Of a DNA stretch of 25,588 bases, positions 7,475 through 15,291 are shown in pieces. Positions within the stretch are counted from its first letter, which is position 1. Every line of letters begins with the position of its first letter. A program made the position numbers and the translations under genes. Below the pieces are notes generated by a model that worked only from the letters and a program-made list of their open reading frames with translations, was not told where the DNA came from and made no database searches. Origin of the DNA: Nitrospirota bacterium (GTDB lineage: Bacteria; Nitrospirota; CAKKRA01; 9FT-COMBO-42-15); contig JACRON010000133.1 of NCBI GenBank assembly GCA_016214425.1, positions 1-25,588 of the forward strand, read 5' to 3'.

Positions 7475-8356
7475 TTAAATATACGCCAGCCAGTCTTTGT
7501 GCTTCTTATCACTGCCGCGGACAATATCAAAAAACGCAGATTGAAGCGTTGTTGTAATAGGCCCGGGCTTTCCTGCACCGACCTGCCTGTTGTCAATCTC
7601 GCGGATTGGCGTTATCTCTATATAAAGCTCATCCCTTGTAAACCTTGCCTCAACAACTGTAATACCTTTTTCTTTTGCAAGCTGTATAATGCTGTCCCTT
7701 GTAATTCCTTCAAGTATTGATGTAAGAGGTGTGGTCTTTAAGACATTATTTCTCACAATAAAAATATTCTCTCCCGGCCCTTCTGATACATAGCCGTCTG
7801 TATCAAGCATTATTGCCTCATCATAGCCGTCTGTTACGACCTCTCTCTTTGCAAGCTGTGAGTTCACATAATAGCCGCAGACCTTTGCACGGGTCATACT
7901 TATATTCACATGATGCCTGTTGATAGATGAAACCTTTGCACGAATCCCTTTCTTTATTCCCTCCTCACCGAGATATGTGCCCCACGGCCATGCAGCAACA
8001 GCAACGCATATTGGATTGCTCTTTACGAATAGCCCCATATCACCGTAGCCGATGTATGCAATTGGCCTTATGTAGCACTCCTCAAGCTTATTTATACGGA
8101 CAGTCTCTTTTATTGCCTCCTGAATCTCCTCTCTTGTGAATGGTATCTTCATGTGGCAGATGTGTGCAGAAGAAAAGAGCCTGTCTACATGCTCCTTTAA
8201 TCTGAATATAACTGAGCCGTCCCCCCTTTTGTAGCAGCGAATCCCTTCAAAGACCCCCAGACCATAGTGAAGGGTATGCGTTAAGACATGTATCTTCGCA
8301 TCCTTCCAATCAACAAATTTTCCGTCCATCCAGATTTTTGATGTTTCTTTAAGCAT
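7475..8356 (-). CDS. ilvE: Branched-chain amino acid aminotransferase (class IV), with internal 11-residue gap
   Basis: A PLP-dependent transaminase for the last step of Leu, Ile and Val synthesis or the first of their breakdown; cytosolic. Family features are [14 protein letters not shown] (28-40), [34 protein letters not shown] with Lys158 as the likely PLP lysine, [14 protein letters not shown] (188-201) and [11 protein letters not shown]. After FTRDELYI (to 246) the sequence jumps to [11 protein letters not shown]. Relatives I know read [26 protein letters not shown], so about 11 residues with the Gly-Thr-Ala-Ala substrate and phosphate-binding loop are absent; 293 + 11 matches the usual 304. 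A strong GGGAGGAGAG ribosome site precedes the ATG, and a promoter lies about 80 bases upstream. Confidence 0.93.
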   Translation of the reverse strand: [293 protein letters not shown]

Positions 8357-8432
8357 TCTCTCCTCCCAAGCGCTATTTTTTTATATTTTATTTATATCAG
8401 TTAACCGTCTATATTTCTCAAATATATAAAAA

Positions 8433-8461
8433 AATATAGCAATATAGCATATAAAAGTCAA
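8433..8461 (-). promoter_or_regulatory. Sigma70-type promoter for ilvE
   Basis: On the minus strand TTGACT (8461-8456), a 17-base spacer and TATATT (8438-8433). It gives a leader of about 70 bases before the ilvE ATG. I saw no leader peptide rich in branched-chain residue codons and no attenuator. Confidence 0.6.
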
Positions 8462-8486
8462 TTTTTTTCCAAATACGCCTGTTGCC

Positions 8487-8514
8487 TTGACACAAGAGGC
8501 GGTTTCGGTATACT
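8487..8514 (+). promoter_or_regulatory. Sigma70-type promoter for the TPR/TonB unit
   Basis: A consensus TTGACA (8487-8492), a 16-base spacer and TATACT (8509-8514), with transcription expected to start near 8521. It is divergent from the ilvE promoter, with the two -35 boxes 25 bases apart. It rules out a start codon at 8487 for the downstream gene, because that TTG is part of the -35 box. Confidence 0.75.
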
Positions 8515-8534
8515 CTTATATGCGGGGATTGGTA

Positions 8535-9803
8535 ATGCAATTTAAAATGGCAGTAAAAAGAATATTCCTCTTGTCTGCCTTAATCTCATTAATCTTAATA
8601 TCAGGTGCAAGCGCGCATGGCGGGGGGCTAAGCCCGGAGGGCAAGCTTTTCATTGTTGGGGCAGGCGCTTATGAAGACAAGCTCTGGGATGTAGCTGCAT
8701 TAGCCTTTAACAGATTCCTTGCTGAATACCCGAAAAACAAAAAGGCAGAAGAGGTTACGCATCTGCTCGGCGTCTGCTACATGCAGATGAAGGAATACCA
8801 GCTTGCGATAAAGGTATTTATGGGTTTTTTAGAAAGATACCCGAAGAGCAGCCTTTATCAGATAGTCCTCATAAGACTGGGTGAGGTCTATCTGAAATCA
8901 GACAATCAGAATGAGGCTGTTAAGATATTCCAGCTTTTGTCCTCAACAAAGGAGATTGATAAAAATGCTGATGCCGCGCTCTTTACATTAGGCGAGAGCT
9001 ATATAAAAATGGGCAAATACAAAGAGGCAGCAGAGGAGTTCATAAACTTCCCGCAGAGGTTTCCTGAGAGCAAATTTAAAAATGAGTCCTATTACTGGGC
9101 AGGAGAGGCGCTCTTTAATTTAGAAAACTACAAAGAGGCAAAGACATACTACAAAAGATTTTATGACCTGATGCCAGAACATCCTTTATCAGACGATGCA
9201 TTAAATGGCGTTGCATGGTGCGAATACAAGAGCAATGCATTAAAAGCAGCGATTGCCTCATTCAATATGCTTATATCAAAATATCCTGACAGCGAGCTGA
9301 TTCCAGCAGCGCTCTTCAGGGCAGGCAATATAAATCTAAAACTCTCTAAAAGCAATGACGCCCTGAAGGCATTTCAAAAATTGGTTGAGAAATATCCAAA
9401 GGAGAGGATTGCAATTGATGCGCACTTGGAACTTGGCAAATTGTATATCCAGAAAAAGGAATATGCAAAGGCAAGCCTCCATTTTGAAAGAGCACAGGAA
9501 TCAGAGATCAAAGAGATAAAAACAGAGGCAAGCTACTATCTTGGTGAATCAGAGGCAGCAAGAGAGAATTATAATGGTGCAATAGCAGCCTTTGAGAAGA
9601 TCATCAGCTACGGTATTTCAGACAATGCATGGCTATCCCTTGCCTATGTAAAGATCGGGATAAATAAGGAAAGAATGAAGCTGTTGGATGATGCCAGGAC
9701 AGCATATCAAAAGGCGCTTGAGATATTGGAGGACAAGGATTTAAAGGCCTTTGCAGAGGAAAGGCTGAAGGTATTAAAGGCAAGGGGAGCAAGCAAGAAT
9801 TGA
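8535..9803 (+). CDS. Secreted tetratricopeptide-repeat protein (YbgF/BamD-like repeats)
   Basis: A periplasmic TPR scaffold of 422 residues. An N-terminal signal peptide (FLLSALISLILISGASA, cleavage before HGGG at about residue 28) is followed by about ten TPR-type units through the whole chain. The signature A...F..F...YP recurs, for example AALAFNRFLAEYPKNKKAEE, YKRFYDLMPEHPLSDDA and AFQKLVEKYPKERIAIDAH. Such repeats bind protein partners and carry no catalytic site. I chose the ATG at 8535 because it follows GGGGA at six bases. Upstream in-frame codons overlap the promoter or its start point, and ATG 8547 lacks a ribosome site. It heads a unit with a second TPR gene and a TonB-like gene. 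The exact role is unknown. Confidence 0.85.
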   Translation: MQFKMAVKRIFLLSALISLILISGASAHGGGLSPEGKLFIVGAGAYEDKLWDVAALAFNRFLAEYPKNKKAEEVTHLLGVCYMQMKEYQLAIKVFMGFLERYPKSSLYQIVLIRLGEVYLKSDNQNEAVKIFQLLSSTKEIDKNADAALFTLGESYIKMGKYKEAAEEFINFPQRFPESKFKNESYYWAGEALFNLENYKEAKTYYKRFYDLMPEHPLSDDALNGVAWCEYKSNALKAAIASFNMLISKYPDSELIPAALFRAGNINLKLSKSNDALKAFQKLVEKYPKERIAIDAHLELGKLYIQKKEYAKASLHFERAQESEIKEIKTEASYYLGESEAARENYNGAIAAFEKIISYGISDNAWLSLAYVKIGINKERMKLLDDARTAYQKALEILEDKDLKAFAEERLKVLKARGASKN

Positions 9804-9834
9804 AAAGTGTAAATTGCAAATTGAAAATTTTAAA

Positions 9835-11943
9835 ATGAGAATGAAGGCTATAAAATTATTTCTCGCCATAACAGTTTCTATACTCTTAATCAGCGTATAT
9901 TTAGCATACGCAGAGGAAGAAAGGGAAAAGGTTATCATACGCCTTCCTGAATTTATTATCTTTTCTGAGGAGCATCTTCAGGAGGCGCCTGCAGCAAAGC
10001 CTGAAAAGGCAGCGCCTTTTAAAGATATTAAAGGATTAAAGGATGATGTTCACGCGCCTGATTCTGAAACAACACCGAATGCAGAGGCAAAGGAGAAACT
10101 GAAAAAGAAAACGCCATCGCAGATGTCAACAGGATGGGTCTACGGCAACAGTGTTGCATTATTCTTAGTCCGCATCACGGGCGAGGAGCCTGCTGATGAG
10201 GCGCTCTTTAAATCAGGGCTCTATTTTTACAAGAATGAGGAATATAAAAAGGCAATTGATGCATTCAAAAAATTAATTAAAAAGCATCCGAAAAGCAATT
10301 TTGTCCCTGCTTCTGCCTACTGGATTGCTGAAGCCTATTACGCAATGGGAAGCCTGAACGATGCCATTGATGCCTACGAGGATACAATAAAAAAATATCC
10401 TGAATCCGATTACTGGGATTATGCCCACTATTCCTTAGGCTGGCTCTATGTTAATAAAGGAGATTACAAAAAGGCAATCCACTATTTTACAATGGCAACG
10501 AAAGCGCCTATAAACAGCCTTGCATACTCTGCCCAGTTCTGGGTTGGCGACTGTTTAATGCGGCTTAAGCAATACGAGGATGCAATCAATATTTTTCATA
10601 CACTGACATATTCCGATGTTACATCAAAACACTTAAATGAAAAGAGCTTTTTTGAAGGCATAGAAAAATTCGTTAACGGCAGGGAGAACTACAGAGAATT
10701 TATCAGCCGCTTTCCATTTCCCCAGAGCCTTTTAATCAATACTGCCATGTATGGCCTCGGGGTCTATGGAAAGGGCCTGGAAAAAGAGGGTATATCCTTC
10801 CAAAGGGCTAATATAAAAGGCATTAAAAATGTTGTCTGGGGCATCAGCATAAACACAGACATGAGATATCTTGAGGCAGCCATATACAGGACTGCCCTGG
10901 CATACATTGGATTAAATAAGATGGAAAAGGCAAGAGAAGAGGCAAGGAGATTGAAGAATATAAACCCCATGACAATCTTTTCAGACTATATAGAGATGGA
11001 GGTCGGAATACATTATTATAAAAATAAGAATAAAGAGGCTGCATTAAAGATATTTCAATTTATTGCAAAGAATACCCTGCAGAAAGAGCTTGCGCCTATT
11101 GCTGAGTTTATGATTGGCGAGATTCTATATAAAGAAGCTAAGCTAACTGATGCACTTGATAGCTACGAGAGGGCAGAGAAGAATCCTGAAAGGCCGCAGC
11201 TAAGCCAGCTTGCATCATATAAATCGGGTATTATCCTCTATCAGAGGAAGGATTACAAAAAGGTTCTGGAGAAGCTGCAGCCCCTAAAAAATAAACCTGC
11301 ACTTGTAAGATATCGGGATGATATAAACTACCTGATTGCTGAATCCCTTACCGCACTTGGAGAATACAATGAGGCCATTTCATACTATCATGCAATCCCA
11401 AATACAAGCCCCCTGTCTGAAAAGGTACAGTACGGCAGGGGATGGGTCTATTATAAAAAAGGCCAGTGGAAGGAGGCAGCAGAGGCATTTAATATCTTCC
11501 TTGAGAAATATCCTCAAAGCCCACTGCGTGAAGACGCCCTATTTCGCGTTGCAGACTCCTATCTAAATCTCAAAGACTTCAGGGCATACTATAATGCCTA
11601 TGGACAATTTCTTAAAGAGTATCCAAAAAGTGGGCTGAATAAGGAGATTGCCCTGCAGGCAGGTCTTGCAATGTATAGGGATGAGAAGTTTGAGGATGCT
11701 GCTGCTGTATTCAAAAATATAGCATCAACTGCACCTAAGTCCGAGGAGGCTGAAGAGGCGTCCTTCCGACTTGGCTGGACATATTTCAGGACTAATGACT
11801 ACAAAAAGGCAATATCAGAATTTAACAGCCATATATCCAATTATCCAAAAAGTCAATTTATAGCAGAGGCGCTTTTGAAAACCGGCGATTCTTACTATAA
11901 TCTTAAAGAGTATTCAAAAGAGCTGAAACAGAAAGGTTTGTAA
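9835..11943 (+). CDS. Large secreted TPR protein, N-terminal part, frameshifted
   Basis: The first 702 codons of a long TPR protein. The signal peptide IKLFLAITVSILLISVYLAYA is followed by a charged linker (residues about 30-100) and then TPR units from about residue 120, such as AIDAFKKLIKKHPKSNFVPA, AFNIFLEKYPQSPLREDAL and EFNSHISNYPKSQFIAEALL. The frame ends shortly after KEYSKELKQKGL, with coding resuming in another frame at 11922. With one base added the product is 988 residues, ending at 12800. The ATG at 9835 is preferred: the frame opens at a TTG at 9814, but that lies in an A+T-rich low-complexity stretch and no start has a clear ribosome site. It follows the first TPR gene by 31 bases, so it is probably cotranscribed and translated into the periplasm. 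Confidence 0.85.
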   Translation: MRMKAIKLFLAITVSILLISVYLAYAEEEREKVIIRLPEFIIFSEEHLQEAPAAKPEKAAPFKDIKGLKDDVHAPDSETTPNAEAKEKLKKKTPSQMSTGWVYGNSVALFLVRITGEEPADEALFKSGLYFYKNEEYKKAIDAFKKLIKKHPKSNFVPASAYWIAEAYYAMGSLNDAIDAYEDTIKKYPESDYWDYAHYSLGWLYVNKGDYKKAIHYFTMATKAPINSLAYSAQFWVGDCLMRLKQYEDAINIFHTLTYSDVTSKHLNEKSFFEGIEKFVNGRENYREFISRFPFPQSLLINTAMYGLGVYGKGLEKEGISFQRANIKGIKNVVWGISINTDMRYLEAAIYRTALAYIGLNKMEKAREEARRLKNINPMTIFSDYIEMEVGIHYYKNKNKEAALKIFQFIAKNTLQKELAPIAEFMIGEILYKEAKLTDALDSYERAEKNPERPQLSQLASYKSGIILYQRKDYKKVLEKLQPLKNKPALVRYRDDINYLIAESLTALGEYNEAISYYHAIPNTSPLSEKVQYGRGWVYYKKGQWKEAAEAFNIFLEKYPQSPLREDALFRVADSYLNLKDFRAYYNAYGQFLKEYPKSGLNKEIALQAGLAMYRDEKFEDAAAVFKNIASTAPKSEEAEEASFRLGWTYFRTNDYKKAISEFNSHISNYPKSQFIAEALLKTGDSYYNLKEYSKELKQKGL

Positions 11944-12800
11944 AAAAGAATCCAAAGGCGCCGATATCAATAACACTGCAGTTCCAGACAGCAGAGGAGC
12001 TTGAGGCAAGGAAAAGATTTGGAGAAGCCCTTCTTGCATATAGAAATGTCCTATCAATCTCTGAGACCAGCGAATTCTCAGATGTTGCCTTATACAGAAT
12101 CAGCAGAATCCTTTTTGAAACAAAGGAATACTATAACGCCATTTCAAGCCTTAATCAACTGATTGCAAATTATCCAAAGAGCGCATACATAACAGATGCA
12201 AGACATAAAATAGCTGAATCATATTTTCAGTTATCAGATTATGAAAATGCAATAACTAATTATAAGAAGTTTGCCTCAATTTATCCTGACAACTCAAATA
12301 TGCCTGATGTATTATTTAAAGCTGCTTTGTCTTACAGCAGATTAAGGAAGATAGACGATGCTGTAAAGGCGTACAGCGAATTTATATCAAAATTCCCTGA
12401 GCACAAGATGACGCCAAGCGCCTATTTGGCGATAGGAAGACACTTCTATCAGGATAAGATGGACAAAAAGACTGCTGCTGCCTACTATCAGAAGGCAACA
12501 GAGCTTTCAAATGAAGAGATTGCTGCAGAGGCGCAATTTGCTCTCGGTGAGATTGCCTTGTCAGAAGGAAAAACAGATGATGCAAAGATTGAATTTATGA
12601 AGGCATATTATCTTTATCCAAAGATAGAAAAGTGGGGACCTCTGGCTCAATTAAAAACAGCAGAGATATACGAAAAGGAAAGAAAGTCTTCTGCTGCAAT
12701 TGCCATCTATCAGAAAATAATGGAAAAGGCAAAGAACAAAGAGGCAGTGCAGGCCTCAGGCGAAAAGATTAAGGAATTAAAGGAGACCGCTGCACAATGA
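11922..12800 (+). CDS. Large secreted TPR protein, C-terminal part after frameshift
   Basis: Coding continues here in a new frame with AETERFVKKNPKAPISITLQ and then more TPR units (YYNAISSLNQLIANYPKSAY, AITNYKKFASIYPDNSNMPD, AVKAYSEFISKFPEHKMTPS), ending KELKETAAQ. There is no start codon at the junction. The first ATG in frame is at 12300, well inside the repeats, so this is the tail of the preceding gene and not a separate one. Adding one G in GAGCTGAAAC near 11920 (giving KEAETERF) restores one frame. Its TGA stop overlaps the ATG of the TonB-like gene (ATGA), which suggests coupled translation. Confidence 0.85.
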   Translation, partial: AETERFVKKNPKAPISITLQFQTAEELEARKRFGEALLAYRNVLSISETSEFSDVALYRISRILFETKEYYNAISSLNQLIANYPKSAYITDARHKIAESYFQLSDYENAITNYKKFASIYPDNSNMPDVLFKAALSYSRLRKIDDAVKAYSEFISKFPEHKMTPSAYLAIGRHFYQDKMDKKTAAAYYQKATELSNEEIAAEAQFALGEIALSEGKTDDAKIEFMKAYYLYPKIEKWGPLAQLKTAEIYEKERKSSAAIAIYQKIMEKAKNKEAVQASGEKIKELKETAAQ

Positions 12801-13543
12801 CCAAAAATGCATTAATAACAGGGGAGATAATTATCTCCACTTCACTCCATATTCTTATTGTTTTTCTGTTTATCTTTTTTCCGCCCTTTTTTATGCAGAT
12901 AAAGGAGCCGAGCATAACAGAGGTTACTTTAATAAATGCCCTTGAACCAATGCCAATGCCATCCATAAAAGAGAAGATGCGGTCTCATGCGCCTGTGCCA
13001 CCGCCTGTAATACAGAAAACAGCGCCGCCTGTACCAAAAATAAAAAGCATACCGCAGCCTGAGAAGGCCATTGCAGATGAGCCTGTAAAGGATATAGGCC
13101 GCATTGGCCTTCCAACAAGGTCAGACATAGGAAAGAAGGAGACAGCATCATTCTCTAAAAAGAGCTTAGACCATGACATCCCCCTGCCGAATAAGCCTCT
13201 TATGCAGGAGGCAAAGAATATCCAGCCAGCGCTGCCAATTGCTAAAAAGGGAGAGACTGCTGGGATTGAAGCGCTTGGAATAAAGGGGACTGCTGGCAAG
13301 AGAAAACTTATAGACAGGCCTCCTCCGCCAACTGTTGATAGTTCTGTAACTGTTACAATTGAACTTGAATTCAAAATCCTCGCTGACGGCTCTGTTGTTG
13401 ATGTTGTGCCTGTGCGAAAGGCAGACATAAAGCTTGAAGAGATAGCTATCAGATATCTGAAGAAGTGGCGGTTCAATGCAGCCTCTGAGGAAGACAGGGA
13501 CGAATATGTGGGCATTGTGCCGATAAAGTTTAAGGTGAGGTAA
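12797..13543 (+). CDS. TonB-like energy-transducing protein
   Basis: A 248-residue inner-membrane protein with TonB architecture. A short cytoplasmic start is followed by one membrane segment (about 8-34, IIISTSLHILIVFLFIFFPP), a proline-rich periplasmic linker (about 50-180, with APVPPPVIQKTAPPVPKIKS) and a C-terminal domain (about 190-248, TVTIELEFKILADGSVVDVV then AIRYLKKWRFNAASEED and VGIVPIKFKVR) typical of TonB C-termini. TonB passes proton-motive energy, gathered by ExbB-ExbD, to outer-membrane partners. No exbB, exbD or TonB-dependent receptor gene is in the window. Coupling to the two TPR genes suggests a dedicated envelope complex. It converges with the cytochrome gene at 13617. Confidence 0.85.
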   Translation: MTKNALITGEIIISTSLHILIVFLFIFFPPFFMQIKEPSITEVTLINALEPMPMPSIKEKMRSHAPVPPPVIQKTAPPVPKIKSIPQPEKAIADEPVKDIGRIGLPTRSDIGKKETASFSKKSLDHDIPLPNKPLMQEAKNIQPALPIAKKGETAGIEALGIKGTAGKRKLIDRPPPPTVDSSVTVTIELEFKILADGSVVDVVPVRKADIKLEEIAIRYLKKWRFNAASEEDRDEYVGIVPIKFKVR

Positions 13544-13616
13544 TAATATTATTAATACAAACGCAATAAGTCTTGTTACATAGGGGTTAGAGGAGATTTA
13601 TTTAACATATTACTTC

Positions 13617-14096
13617 TTACTTCTTCTTTACATGACAGCGGTTGCAGTATTGAAGTGGAAATGCCACTGTCCCATGACACCTGCCGCAGAACTCACCTTC
13701 AAAGATTTTTGCCATTGTTACACTATTACCCCCCTTTTGCGCCTTAAAGATCTTTGGATGGCAATTAGTGCAGTCAAGCCACTGGGTGTGCTGATAATGC
13801 GGATAGACCACAGCAGGCATTGACTTTGTTTCAAAGACAATATCAAGGTCCATAGGTCTGGACTGGGGTGTTGCCTTCAGCTCAATTGAATCGCGGGGGT
13901 TGATTATACCCCTGTCTATTGCAGCAACCCAGTCTATAAAGCCATCCTCTGTGCGTGGAAGGTATGAAAAGGCAGGAGGTTCTTTTTCCACTGTTTTAAA
14001 AACAAGTTCCTTTTTTGCACAGCTTGTAAGTATTAATGGAATGATTAAAAAATATAAAGGGTAAAACCTAATAATTAATTTAAGAGCGTCTTTCAT
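13617..14096 (-). CDS. Triheme c7-type cytochrome lipoprotein
   Basis: A 159-residue secreted cytochrome c with three CxxCH haem sites (109-113 CTNCH, 137-141 CGRCH, 151-155 CNRCH) clustered at the C-terminus. The signal sequence ends in a lipobox-like LTSC (Cys26), so it is probably lipid-anchored and faces the periplasm. A middle region GFIDWVAAIDRGIINPRDSI is shared with the next gene upstream. His residues in VVYPHYQHT precede the first haem site and fit bis-His ligation. The spacing fits the three-haem c7 family found beside multihaem electron-transfer clusters. Its ATG overlaps the preceding gene by 17 bases. The convergent gap to the TonB gene holds only an A+T palindrome and no clear terminator. 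Confidence 0.88.
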   Translation of the reverse strand: MKDALKLIIRFYPLYFLIIPLILTSCAKKELVFKTVEKEPPAFSYLPRTEDGFIDWVAAIDRGIINPRDSIELKATPQSRPMDLDIVFETKSMPAVVYPHYQHTQWLDCTNCHPKIFKAQKGGNSVTMAKIFEGEFCGRCHGTVAFPLQYCNRCHVKKK

Positions 14097-14718
14097 ATAT
14101 CTTTGCCATTGTCATATCAGGATTGCCGCCTGCCTTCATATTAAATATTGCAGGATGGCAGTTTGTGCAGTTAAACAAGTATGTATGTATAAAATGGGGG
14201 AATACCACATCCTCCATTGATGTACTCTTTGTCTTAATAACAACATCCATGTTAAATGGCGGTGCTGCAGCAGCAGTTGTGTCAAGCGAATCCCATGGCT
14301 TTATCTTACCTTCTTTTACAATCTTAGTCCAGTCAATCAAACCGTATTTATCTTTAGGAAGCAGGGCAAGCTCAAGCGCCATTGGGTGCGGCGCCATGCC
14401 AGCCTTTTCTGCCTCGCCAACAACCTTTGTCGGATCGCCTGTACCTGCAACCTTTCCAGCGCTGTCAAGAAATATTGCCTGTGCAGGGTCAATCTGCGGC
14501 GCCTTTGCTGCTGGCGCCTTTTCAGCAGGCTTTGCTCCCGGCTTTGCTGGCTCCTTCTTTGGAGCTGGCGCTGGTTTTGCTTCTTCAACAACCTTTGCCG
14601 GCTCTGCCTGTGCTGCCTCCTCTGGTGCCTTTACTGCCTTCTTGGCACAGCTATTTATTGCAAAAACTACAATAACTGCGAATATAACAGTTAAAAATCT
14701 ATTTTTAAGTGTTATCAT
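14080..14718 (-). CDS. c7-type cytochrome lipoprotein, apparently truncated to one haem site
   Basis: A 212-residue paralogue of the gene at 13617. The signal sequence has a lipobox-like INSC (Cys24), then an Ala/Pro/Lys/Glu-rich linker (about 27-75) that probably spans the periplasm, then YGLIDWTKIVKEGKIKPWDS and FPHFIHTYLFNCTNCHPAIF with the only CxxCH (184-188). In the paralogue the shared sequence MAKI(F/Y)E continues into two more haem sites. Here it stops after MAKIYERRS, exactly where the next gene begins, so about 25 residues and a short spacer seem deleted. The start is set by CCGGAGG (14734-14728), nine bases before the ATG at 14718. The frame is open to 14763, but those codons lie in a repeat and lack a ribosome site. 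Confidence 0.82.
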   Translation of the reverse strand: MITLKNRFLTVIFAVIVVFAINSCAKKAVKAPEEAAQAEPAKVVEEAKPAPAPKKEPAKPGAKPAEKAPAAKAPQIDPAQAIFLDSAGKVAGTGDPTKVVGEAEKAGMAPHPMALELALLPKDKYGLIDWTKIVKEGKIKPWDSLDTTAAAAPPFNMDVVIKTKSTSMEDVVFPHFIHTYLFNCTNCHPAIFNMKAGGNPDMTMAKIYERRS

Positions 14719-14754
14719 CTTTATCATCCTCCGGAATTTAGGTTTAATCAAATT

Positions 14755-14849
14755 GTAGGGCAACCCTTTAGGGTTGCTTAGCCTTTTGTAGGCACGGTTT
14801 TAACCGTGCCCTTTGCACGAATAAATTCGTGCCTACAGCCTTGCCCTAC
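14755..14849. repeat. Nested composite palindrome between two cytochrome genes
   Basis: The outer arms GTAGGGCAA (14755-14763) and TTGCCCTAC (14841-14849) are exact reverse complements. Inside are hairpin GCAACCC-TTTA-GGGTTGC, then a second element bounded by TGTAGGC and GCCTACA (14788-14836). That element holds two hairpins: GGCACGG-TTTTAA-CCGTGCC and GCACGAAT-AA-ATTCGTGC. The right outer arm supplies the TAG stop of the cytochrome gene ending at 14846. This looks like one mobile palindrome inserted into another. Confidence 0.85.
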
Positions 14850-15235
14850 TTTGGCGGTGCCTGTGTTCCTGTTGTCAAGAGGCCGTCTGGATTTCCGCCA
14901 ACTGAATGGCAGAGGCCGCATTGAAGTGGTGCCCATGCAATCCTGCCGTTATGGCACTTCCCGCAGTGATTGCCTTTCATAATAGTTGACATATTTATAT
15001 CATTAGCGCCCCTCTTCATAATAAATATATCTTCATGGCAAGCCTTGCATTTAAACCTAATCCTGTGAAACCAGTGCGGGAACATTACTGGCTGCATACC
15101 CTCCTTGTCTGCGTGCTTGTTTATAATAATGTCTGCATACTCTGCATCTGCCTTTGGCGCAAAACCTACCCAAACAAGACCAGTAACAGCCGCAAGTAAA
15201 ACCAAGCTGACCATTAAAAACCTGAAATGTCTCAT
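14846..15235 (-). CDS. Triheme c7-type periplasmic cytochrome
   Basis: A 129-residue secreted cytochrome with a signal peptide (FLMVSLVLLAAVTGLVWVGF, cleavage probably after KADA, about residue 31) and three CxxCH sites: CKACH (63-67), CGKCH (91-95) and CGLCH (106-110). FPHWFH just before haem 1, and other His residues, can serve as distal ligands. The sequence fits the c7-type triheme domain and is probably a periplasmic electron shuttle. A good AAGGAT ribosome site precedes the ATG. It leads the minus-strand trio of cytochromes and is divergent from the pentaheme gene at 15626. Its stop codon lies within the arm of a palindromic repeat, so the last residues (GTQAPPK) may be repeat-adjacent additions. 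Confidence 0.9.
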   Translation of the reverse strand: MRHFRFLMVSLVLLAAVTGLVWVGFAPKADAEYADIIINKHADKEGMQPVMFPHWFHRIRFKCKACHEDIFIMKRGANDINMSTIMKGNHCGKCHNGRIAWAPLQCGLCHSVGGNPDGLLTTGTQAPPK

Positions 15236-15291
15236 ATCATCCTTCCCCCTTTTTGAAGAGTTTATTGAATTGCCTATTGTCTAATGTAGAT

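Noticed and set aside
7193..7720. Plus-strand frame across the nucleotidyltransferase and ilvE
   Set aside because: It is antisense to two recognisable genes and has no family features.
8487..8534. TTG at 8487 as start of the first TPR gene
   Set aside because: The TTG is the first half of a consensus -35 box (TTGACA). The signal peptide and a GGGGA ribosome site point to ATG 8535.
12300..12800. Separate small TPR gene starting at ATG 12300
   Set aside because: Coding with the same repeats extends without a stop back to 11922 and joins the larger TPR gene after a one-base correction.
13541..13616. Terminator between the TonB and cytochrome genes
   Set aside because: The only symmetric sequence is TAATAATATTATTA, which has no G+C stem and no U tract.
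14382..14758. Several long plus-strand open frames opposite the Ala/Pro/Lys-rich lipoprotein
   Set aside because: They are shadows of a low-complexity linker (GCn, CCn and AAG codons) on the minus strand, with Leu/Cys/Ala-rich products and no ribosome site.
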